Of a DNA stretch of 33,581 nucleotides, positions 27,177 through 33,581 are shown one piece after another. The stretch's first letter is position 1. Every line of letters begins with the position of its first letter. The stretch is from Chloroflexota bacterium (GTDB lineage: Bacteria > Chloroflexota > Dormibacteria > CF-121), in the NCBI GenBank assembly GCA_005880875.1, contig VBJI01000082.1, forward strand, positions 1 through 33,581. The letters run 5' to 3'. Both the position numbers and the translations under genes were made by a program. Below the pieces are notes generated by a model that saw only the letters and a list, made by a program, of their open reading frames with translations, did no database searches and was not told where the DNA came from.

Positions 27177-27763
27177 CACGCCGCCTCCACCAGCTCGGCC
27201 AACCGGGTCTCGAGCTCGCCAAAGCCGACGAACCGAACCTCCAACGGCAGCTCCAGATACGCGGCGATCTCGCGCGCCTTCGCCGCCAGCGCATCGCTCG
27301 GAAACTGCACCAGGTACAGGAGGTTGGTGTAGTTGCCGAAATACACCGGTTTGAGGTCGGGGTAGCGATCGAGACCCAACCCGCGGACCACGGCGCGTTC
27401 GAAGTTGCGAACCAGCCAGTCGGTCAGGAAGAACGTCGCCGGTTGCTCCTCGGCGACCTGATCGAAGTTCTCGCCGGCGAACATCTCGTAGCAGTGCGGC
27501 CCACGCAGGCGCACGGCGCCATGCCGCTCGAGCACGGGATCCAGCGCGCCCGCAGTGCCGCAATCACCGTAGACCACCACGACCCGTCGATACCGGCCGG
27601 ACAGTTGCTCGAGCCGACGCTCGACGGCGTCGACGATTTTCTTGGGATAGAAGTGATGCATTGCCGGCACCCCGTAAATATCGACGTCCCAGCCGTGCTC
27701 GTCGACGATGGTCTTGACTTCTTTTCCGAGCGCGCCGCAGATCAGGAGCGCGACGGACTTCAT
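27176..27763 (-). CDS. DUF1638-like protein
   Basis: MKSVALLICGALGKEVKTIVDEHGW...RVVVVYGDCGTAGALDPVLERHGAVRLRGPHCYEMFAGENFDQVAEEQPATFFLTDWLVRNFERAVVRGLGLDRYPDLKPVYFGNYTNLLYLVQ. Confidence 0.75.
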   Translation of the reverse strand: MKSVALLICGALGKEVKTIVDEHGWDVDIYGVPAMHHFYPKKIVDAVERRLEQLSGRYRRVVVVYGDCGTAGALDPVLERHGAVRLRGPHCYEMFAGENFDQVAEEQPATFFLTDWLVRNFERAVVRGLGLDRYPDLKPVYFGNYTNLLYLVQFPSDALAAKAREIAAYLELPLEVRFVGFGELETRLAELVEAA

Positions 27764-29586
27764 CGCAACGACTCCAGTTCTGGGAATTGCAGCACGGACA
27801 CGAACGAGTCGTTGAAGTCGGAGCGGCCGGACAGCTCGATGTACTCGATCTTCTCCGGGAGCTCGAAGGCGACCTGTCGCTCGCGGAACGAGAGCAGTGA
27901 CATCTTGGCGCCCTCGCCCGCGGTGTTGCCGACCGAGAGGATCCGGTCGACGTCCACCGGCGGGACCAGGCCGATGATCTTCGCGCTCTCCGGGTTGAGA
28001 TAGGAGCCGAACGACCCGCCGAGCAAGACCTCGTCCAGATCGGTGGCGGTCACGCCCATCACGTCCATCAACACCTTGATGCCGGTGGCGATGGAGCCCT
28101 TGCCGAACTGCAGTTCGCGCACGTCGCGCTGGCTCAGGTAGACGTTTTCGGCAAGCAGGAACGCCCGCACGCCGTCGACCGTGATGAGGCGATCCGAGAG
28201 CGGATGCTCTGGAACTTCCTCGCGGCTGCGCATCTTGCCGCCCGCATCCAACAGTCCGGCGAGCCGGAGCTGGGCGACGGTATCGACCAGCCCCGAACCG
28301 CAGATCCCCTTGGGCGCAATGTCACCGCCGATTACCTGGAGGTCGATGCGGTCGGTCAGCGTCACGCCTTCGATCGCGCCTTCCGTGGCGCGCATACCGC
28401 AGCGGATCTGGCTACCCTCGAACGCCGGCCCGGCGGGCGCCGCGGTGCACAGCACTCGCTTCACCGAGCCGAGCACGATCTCCCCATTCGTTCCGACGTC
28501 GACGAAGACCCGCAGTTTGTCCTCGCGGGCCAGCCCGGTGGCGATCACGCCGGCGACGATGTCCGCGCCGACGTAGGCGCCGATCACTGGCAGCGTCTGG
28601 ACATAGCCGCCGGGATGGATGTCGAGCCCGACATCCCGCGCCGGCAGGTATAACGGCTCCCGGAAGGCCGGCGTGAACGGCATCATCGAGATCGGCGTGG
28701 CATCGATGCCGAGCAAAAGGTGCAGCATCGTGGCGTTGCCGACGACGACCATCTCGTAGACCCGATTGCGGTCTACGCTGGCCGTTTCGTAGAGCTCGGC
28801 GAGGATGCCGTTCATGGTCCGCTGAATCGCCTCGCGCAGCTCTGCCTTCGCTTCGTCACCCTGCATCCCATGGCTGATGCGAGAGATGACGTCGGCACCA
28901 AAGGGCGCCTGTCCGTTGAGTGTCGACCGCACCGCCTCCGCCATTCCGGTGCGGAGGTTCATCAGGGTTCCGACCACCGTCGTCGTGCCCAGGTCGAAGG
29001 CAACGCCGTAGCTCTCCTCGCGGGTATCGCCGGCCTCGACCGCGATCAGCTGGTCGCCCCCGAGCACCGCCGTGACTTTGAACTCGGCGGCCCGCAGGAT
29101 GGCCGGCAGCGTCCGCAACACCCGGAGATCCGATTTCATGTCGAAACCCTCGGCGGTCAGCGCATCGCGCAATCGTTCGACGTCACTCCGCTGGTCTTCG
29201 AGACTCGGCTCGGTCAACTCGACGAACACCTTGCGCACGTTCGGATCCAGCAGCACCAGACGGTTGACGCCCATGGTGGCGGCCTTCGGGACCCGCAGCA
29301 GCTCCGGCACCGTAACCGTCGTGTCCTCGTAGACCTTTGCCTGGCAGGAGAGTCGCCAGCCGGCCTCCAGTTCGCTGGGGCGCAGCTGCTTCCGGTCGGC
29401 CGTCGTGATCTCCGCGCCACCCTCGAGGACCTGCACCTTGCACTTGCCGCAGGTGCCGCGCCCGCCACAGGTCGAGTCGATCGGCAGCCCGATCCAGTGC
29501 GCCGCGCTGAAGAGCGTCGTGCCCGGGGGAACGCGCGTGGTCTTATCGAACGGCTGGTAGCTGACCTCGAGCTTCTTCTGGATCAT
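27760..29586 (-). CDS. 2Fe-2S ferredoxin + ASKHA-domain protein (RACo-like corrinoid activation/reductive activator)
   Basis: N-terminal STCGGRGTCGKCKVQV...RLSCQAKV (2Fe-2S ligands), then GVAFDLGTTTVVGTLMNL, FVDVGTNGEIVLGS, CTAAPAGPAFEG, GICGSGLVDTVAQL, LGGSFGSYLNPESAKIIGLVP. Confidence 0.88.
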   Translation of the reverse strand: MIQKKLEVSYQPFDKTTRVPPGTTLFSAAHWIGLPIDSTCGGRGTCGKCKVQVLEGGAEITTADRKQLRPSELEAGWRLSCQAKVYEDTTVTVPELLRVPKAATMGVNRLVLLDPNVRKVFVELTEPSLEDQRSDVERLRDALTAEGFDMKSDLRVLRTLPAILRAAEFKVTAVLGGDQLIAVEAGDTREESYGVAFDLGTTTVVGTLMNLRTGMAEAVRSTLNGQAPFGADVISRISHGMQGDEAKAELREAIQRTMNGILAELYETASVDRNRVYEMVVVGNATMLHLLLGIDATPISMMPFTPAFREPLYLPARDVGLDIHPGGYVQTLPVIGAYVGADIVAGVIATGLAREDKLRVFVDVGTNGEIVLGSVKRVLCTAAPAGPAFEGSQIRCGMRATEGAIEGVTLTDRIDLQVIGGDIAPKGICGSGLVDTVAQLRLAGLLDAGGKMRSREEVPEHPLSDRLITVDGVRAFLLAENVYLSQRDVRELQFGKGSIATGIKVLMDVMGVTATDLDEVLLGGSFGSYLNPESAKIIGLVPPVDVDRILSVGNTAGEGAKMSLLSFRERQVAFELPEKIEYIELSGRSDFNDSFVSVLQFPELESLR

Positions 29587-30464
29587 GCCGGGGTCGCCGG
29601 CTCGACGGCGGCTGCCTTCTTCTGGTCCTGACGGAAAACCGAGATCCATCGCATGGCGTACTCGTCGTGTCCCAGGAGCAAATCCGACGCCAGCACCGCC
29701 TTTCGCACTTCGCTGATCAGCGGGTTGCTGATGGCGCACGTGAGGCCGGCGTACATCGCAACCGGAAAGAAGGCCGCGTTGAGCACCGAGCGGTCCGGCA
29801 ATCCGAAGGAGACGTTGGAGGCGCCGCAGATCATGTTGTTGCCCAGCTGTTCCTTGATCAACCGCATCGTCTCCAGCATGACGAGGCCGGCCTGCGGGTC
29901 GGCGGCGACGGTCATCGCGATCGGGTCGATGATGACGTCCTCGGGCGGAATGCCGTAATAGACGGCCCGTTCGATGATCCGGCGCGCAATCTCGAGGCGC
30001 TCTTGTGGCACCATCGTGATGCCGGTCTCGTCATTGCTCATCCCGATCACTGCCGCCCCGTACTTCTTGACCACCGGCAGGATGCGGTCCATCCGCTCCT
30101 CCTCCGCGGTCACGGAGTTCACGAGCGCCTTGCCCTGGTAGACGGCCAGCGCCGCCTCGAGCGCCTCGATCACGGAGGAATCGATGCAGATCGGGACGTC
30201 CGTTACCTCGCCCACAGCCTTGATCGTCGCCACCAGCAGCGCCGGCTCATCCACCATGGGCACGCCGGCGTTGACATCGAGCATCTGAGCGCCCGCCTCG
30301 ACCTGGGCGACGGCATCCGCCCTCACCCGGTCCATCACGCCCGCTCGCATCTCGGCGGCCAGCACCTTACGGCCCGTAGGATTGATCCGCTCGCCGATCA
30401 TGACGAATGGCCGGTCGCTCGAGACCACGACCTGTTTGGAGCGCGAGCGGAGTACCGTCTCCAT
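29583..30464 (-). CDS. methyltetrahydrofolate:corrinoid methyltransferase-like pterin-binding protein (AcsE/MtrH-like)
   Basis: FVMIGERINPTGRKVLAAEM...EAGAQMLDVNAGVPMVDEPALL...CIDSSVIEALEAALAVYQGKALVNSVTAEEERMDRILPVVKKYGAAVIGMSNDETGI. Start METVLRS at 30464. Confidence 0.85.
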   Translation of the reverse strand: METVLRSRSKQVVVSSDRPFVMIGERINPTGRKVLAAEMRAGVMDRVRADAVAQVEAGAQMLDVNAGVPMVDEPALLVATIKAVGEVTDVPICIDSSVIEALEAALAVYQGKALVNSVTAEEERMDRILPVVKKYGAAVIGMSNDETGITMVPQERLEIARRIIERAVYYGIPPEDVIIDPIAMTVAADPQAGLVMLETMRLIKEQLGNNMICGASNVSFGLPDRSVLNAAFFPVAMYAGLTCAISNPLISEVRKAVLASDLLLGHDEYAMRWISVFRQDQKKAAAVEPATPA

Positions 30465-31417
30465 CAGCCGCGACCCCCGACGGTCGCGAGCGGGCTCAGC
30501 GTCGGTCGGGGCAGCAGACCTGCCGCCTCCGCGACCTGGACGACGCCCTCTTCCCATTTGATGCCGATCAGGTGGACGCCGGCGACACCTCGGATCTCGC
30601 GCACGGCCCTGACCAGCTCGACTGCGATCTGAACGCCTTCATCGGCCTGGCGGGCGGGCGCCGTCTTTTCTAGACGATCGACGAGCGCATCCGGCACATG
30701 CAGGCCGGGAACCTTCTCCTTCATATAGCGGGCGCCGCGTGCCGACCTCGGGATGCCGATCGACGGGATGATGAAAGCTTTGTCCAGCAGGCCGAGATCG
30801 GCGACCATCGCCATGAAGCGGGCGAAGATCGGCACGTCGAAAACCAGCTGCGTCTGGATGAAGTCCGCGCCGGCCCGCAGCTTTTTCTGCAGCCGCAGGG
30901 GACGGAAATCGAGTGGCGGCGCAAACGGATTCTCGACCGCGCCGATGAAGAAGCTCGGCGCCTGCTCCAGCTTGCGACCGCTGAGGTACAGGCCGCGGTC
31001 GCGCATGCCGGCGGCCACCTCGAGGAATTGCATCGAGTCGATGTCATAGATCCGGCGCGCCTCCGGATGATCCCCGGCGGTCACGTCGTCGCCGCTCATA
31101 AGGACGAGGTTGCGAACCCCGAGGGACGCGGCGCCGAGCAGGTCCGCCTGCAGCGCCAGGCGGTTCCGGTCGCGAACGGTGAGCTGCATGATCGGCTCCA
31201 GCCCCTTCTCCACCAGCAGGTGGGCGGCCGCGAGCGGCGAGATATGCACGTGGGCCCCGGTGTTATCGGTGCAGTTGATCGCGTCGACCGATCCCCGCAG
31301 CACCTCGGCCCGCCGCCAGGTCGCTTCCGGGTCGGCGCTGTTGCTGGCGGAAAGCTCCGCGGTGACGACGAAATGGCCATCGCGCAGCAGACCGGCCAGC
31401 CGGCTAGGACTAAGCAT
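30464..31417 (-). CDS. metF: methylenetetrahydrofolate reductase (MetF-like)
   Basis: FVVTAELSASNSADPEATWRRAEVL...AINCTDNTGAHVHISPLAAAHLL...GLEPIMQLTVRDRNRLALQADLLGAASLGVRNLVLMSGDD...QTQLVFDVPIFARFMAMV. Start MLSPSRLAG at 31417. Confidence 0.87.
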   Translation of the reverse strand: MLSPSRLAGLLRDGHFVVTAELSASNSADPEATWRRAEVLRGSVDAINCTDNTGAHVHISPLAAAHLLVEKGLEPIMQLTVRDRNRLALQADLLGAASLGVRNLVLMSGDDVTAGDHPEARRIYDIDSMQFLEVAAGMRDRGLYLSGRKLEQAPSFFIGAVENPFAPPLDFRPLRLQKKLRAGADFIQTQLVFDVPIFARFMAMVADLGLLDKAFIIPSIGIPRSARGARYMKEKVPGLHVPDALVDRLEKTAPARQADEGVQIAVELVRAVREIRGVAGVHLIGIKWEEGVVQVAEAAGLLPRPTLSPLATVGGRG

Positions 31418-31778
31418 CCGGCTCCCAACCCCTGGGCGCGACCCGGTCGCGACCGTTGACGAGATTGATCCAGGACGATGTCCCCTGCAGCTGCCAATCG
31501 ACCGGCTTCTGCAGCTGCTCGATGTGATCGCGCCACAGTGGTAGCCGCCGCGAGCCCTCCCAGGCATCGACCCAGACGCAGCGTTTGTCGGGGTAGACCT
31601 CACAGTTGCCATCGGCCCGAACCCCACCACAGGGCCCATTGCGGAGGTTCTTGGGGCAGCGCATGGGGCAGTTCAGCCCGGTCGAATGCAGGATGCACTG
31701 GCCGCACATCCGGCAGCCCCAGATGGCCTCTTTCAGGGGCTTCTCCACGGCGAGCACCAATCGCTCCGTGACCGACAT
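31410..31778 (-). CDS. metV: MTHFR C-terminal/MetV-like cysteine-rich protein
   Basis: GCRMCGQCILHSTGLNCPMRCPKNLRNGPCGGVRADGNCEVYPDKRCVWVDAWEGS; overlaps the metF start by 8 bp. Confidence 0.82.
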   Translation of the reverse strand: MSVTERLVLAVEKPLKEAIWGCRMCGQCILHSTGLNCPMRCPKNLRNGPCGGVRADGNCEVYPDKRCVWVDAWEGSRRLPLWRDHIEQLQKPVDWQLQGTSSWINLVNGRDRVAPRGWEPDA

Positions 31779-31780
31779 CC

Positions 31781-32497
31781 TTAACCCTTCTTCAGCGTCT
31801 TGTCGATCAGCTCGACAGCCTGAGTCAACGCCGCGTTCTCCGCGGCCTGGGCGGCGCCCACGATCTGCTTGGCCATGCGAGTGGCGATCGACGCATCGGG
31901 CGAGTAATGATCCGCGCCCGCGAGCTTGGCGTATTCCTCGGTGACCGGGGCGCCCCCGACCATCACCGCAACCTTGTCGCGCAAGCCCGCCTTCTCCAGC
32001 GCCTGGATATTCACCTTGAACATCGGCATCGTGGTGGTGAGGAAGGCGGAGAAGCCGACAATGTGCGGCTCGTTGGTCCGCACCGCCTCGACGAATTTCT
32101 CTGGGGCACAGTTGACGCCGAGGTCGACCACTTCGAAGCCGGCGCCCTCCATCATGATGATGACCAGGTTCTTGCCGATGTCGTGGATGTCGCCTTTGAC
32201 GGTGCCAATCACCACTTTCCCGATCGGCTTGGCTCCGGTCTCGGCAATCAGCGGCCGCAGGATGACGAGTGCGCCCTGCATGGCGCGAGCGGCGATCAAC
32301 ATCTCCGGCACGAAGAAGTCGCCCTTCTCGAAGCGCCGCCCGACCTCCTCGAGGGAAGGAATCAGCGCCTTGAACAAAATGTCCATCGGGTCCATCCCGA
32401 GCTTCAGCGCCTCTTCGGTAAGCGCCTTCACCTCGGGCGCGTGCCCATTCAGCGTGTGATCGAAGAGCTCCTGCCGGATCTCCTCCTCGCGACTCAT
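31781..32497 (-). CDS. corrinoid (B12-binding) protein, MtbC/MttC-like
   Basis: N-terminal helical cap, then VVIGTVKGDIHDIGKNLVIIMMEGAGFEVVDLGVNCAPEKFVEAV (DxHDxGKN B12 motif) and VMVGGAPVTEEYAKLAGADHYSPDA. Confidence 0.93.
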   Translation of the reverse strand: MSREEEIRQELFDHTLNGHAPEVKALTEEALKLGMDPMDILFKALIPSLEEVGRRFEKGDFFVPEMLIAARAMQGALVILRPLIAETGAKPIGKVVIGTVKGDIHDIGKNLVIIMMEGAGFEVVDLGVNCAPEKFVEAVRTNEPHIVGFSAFLTTTMPMFKVNIQALEKAGLRDKVAVMVGGAPVTEEYAKLAGADHYSPDASIATRMAKQIVGAAQAAENAALTQAVELIDKTLKKG

Positions 32498-32513
32498 GGT
32501 TGTCCTCCGTGTG

Positions 32514-33311
32514 TTAGGGTCGCGGGGTTTCCCCCGCGGGCGCGATATAGCCCATTCGCTGCGAGATCGCCTCGGCCGCCTCTTTCGTCATCTCGCCGAG
32601 TTCCGTCAGCCGCTGCGGTGTGACCCGATACGACGGACCGGCCACGCTCACGGCGGCACTGACCTGACCGTCGCTGCCGCGGACCGGCGCGGCGACCGCA
32701 TTCAGGCCGACCTCGAGCTCCTCGAGGGTGAACGCCCAGCCTTCCTCCCTGACCCGGCTCAGTTGCCGCTCGAGCGTCCTGACATCGGTGATGGTCCTCG
32801 CCGTAAAGCGCGGTAACGGCCTGCCGAGCAGCCGATTGCACTCCACCACCGGCAGAAAGGCGAGGAGGACTTTGCCGTTCGAGGTGCAATGCAGCGGGGT
32901 TTGTTTGCCCACCCAGTTAACGTTCACCACCAGGTTGGGCGCCGCGATCTGGTCGATATTGATCACCTGGTCGCCCTGAAGGATGGCCAGGTTCACGGTT
33001 TCCGATGTTCGGGTCGCGAGCTCCTCCAGAACCGGCCTCGAGGCGCGCGCCAGGTCGATCTCCCCCACAACTGACGAGGCGAGCCGGACCAGGCCATAGC
33101 CGAGCCGGTACTTCTCCGTGGCCGGGTTCTGTTCGACCAGGCCATGCTCCTGCAGCGTCGAGAGCAGCCGAAAGGCCGTCGACTTGTGCACCTCCAGCCG
33201 CCTGGCGAGATCGGTGACCCGCATCTCGGGCTCCGATCCCAGCAGCTTCAGGATGTCGAGTGCCCGGTCGAGCGATTGCACCTTGTTGCGCATTGCAAAA
33301 CCGGTGCTCAT
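32514..33311 (-). CDS. IclR-family transcriptional regulator
   Basis: VQSLDRALDILKLLGSEPEMRVTDLARRLEVHKSTAFRLLSTLQEHGLVEQNPATEKYRLGYGLVRLA; GKVLLAFLP; SVAGPSYRVT. Start at 33311 (MSTGF) or 33293 (MRNKV). Confidence 0.93.
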   Translation of the reverse strand: MSTGFAMRNKVQSLDRALDILKLLGSEPEMRVTDLARRLEVHKSTAFRLLSTLQEHGLVEQNPATEKYRLGYGLVRLASSVVGEIDLARASRPVLEELATRTSETVNLAILQGDQVINIDQIAAPNLVVNVNWVGKQTPLHCTSNGKVLLAFLPVVECNRLLGRPLPRFTARTITDVRTLERQLSRVREEGWAFTLEELEVGLNAVAAPVRGSDGQVSAAVSVAGPSYRVTPQRLTELGEMTKEAAEAISQRMGYIAPAGETPRP

Positions 33312-33321
33312 TGCACAACAA
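33283..33321. promoter_or_regulatory. putative IclR autoregulatory operator: inverted repeat TTGTTGCGCA ... TGCACAACAA plus ATTGCA repeats
   Basis: TTGTTGCGCA (33283-33292) and TGCACAACAA (33312-33321) are reverse complements at 9 of 10 positions; a TATACT-like -10 for iclR lies just outside. Confidence 0.4.
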
Positions 33322-33384
33322 GTATAGCCTCGTTCACGGACAGCCGGCAACGCCCACTCATTCGCGGCCGGCTCGCGGCGATCG

Positions 33385-33581
33385 CTAGGAGATCTTGGGA
33401 AAGTCGGGCGAGGTCGAATCGCCGTATACAGCGTTCAGTTGATTCCAGCGCGGCCCCAGCCGCTTGTTGGATTTTCGCCTGGGCTTTGGAGGTTCGGGCG
33501 GCTGAGGCGCAGTTTCGGAGGTCTCCTCAAGGCCCTCAGGGTCAGGATCGGTGTGGCCGCTTCGCTTCCGGTGACGAGCCA
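33385..33581 (-). CDS. C-terminal fragment of an uncharacterised hydrophilic protein (runs off window)
   Basis: Minus-strand open frame ARHRKRSGHTDPDPEGLEETSETAPQPPEPPKPRRKSNKRLGPRWNQLNAVYGDSTSPDFPKIS followed by TAG. Confidence 0.35.
   Translation of the reverse strand, partial: ARHRKRSGHTDPDPEGLEETSETAPQPPEPPKPRRKSNKRLGPRWNQLNAVYGDSTSPDFPKIS

Noticed and set aside
28720-29631. 303-aa plus-strand ORF antisense to the ASKHA activator
   Set aside because: Shadow ORF; the minus-strand gene is strongly supported by its 2Fe-2S and ASKHA motifs.
25345-33311. Wood-Ljungdahl (acetogenesis) cluster
   Set aside because: Fhs, MetF/MetV, AcsE-like and RACo-like proteins are reminiscent of it, but no CODH/ACS subunits or folD are present and a sarcosine oxidase is adjacent; methyl catabolism fits better within this window.

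Overview
High-GC bacterial chromosomal window; gene content and style suggest Chloroflexota/Dormibacterota-like, which is inference only. Left part (1-18.5 kb): mostly housekeeping genes on the minus strand (tilS fragment, two CAU tRNAs, S1-domain protein, FtsB/DivIC-like, mazG, MFS, RidA, mfd, D-Ala-D-Ala carboxypeptidase, GH-like protein, pth, MFS, REC-CpaE-like fusion, dgkA, ybeY, 7TM-HD phosphohydrolase, rpsU). Right part (20-33.3 kb): a one-carbon island. A plus-strand heterotetrameric sarcosine oxidase operon (soxB-D-A-G) faces a minus-strand, tightly overlapping operon: IclR regulator > corrinoid protein > MetV-like > MetF-like > methyl-THF:corrinoid methyltransferase-like > 2Fe-2S/ASKHA corrinoid activator-like > DUF1638-like > 'virulence factor'-like small protein > formate-THF ligase. 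The main point of interest is this corrinoid/folate methyl-transfer module, which has no substrate-specific methyltransferase visible in the window. Its formate-THF ligase appears to lack about 45 internal residues. Other observations: a divergent MerR/partner locus that has lost both 5' ends, a palindromic TATATATA divergent promoter, and a CAU tRNA with C at position 33 next to tilS. All family assignments come from reading motifs by eye; no database search was run.
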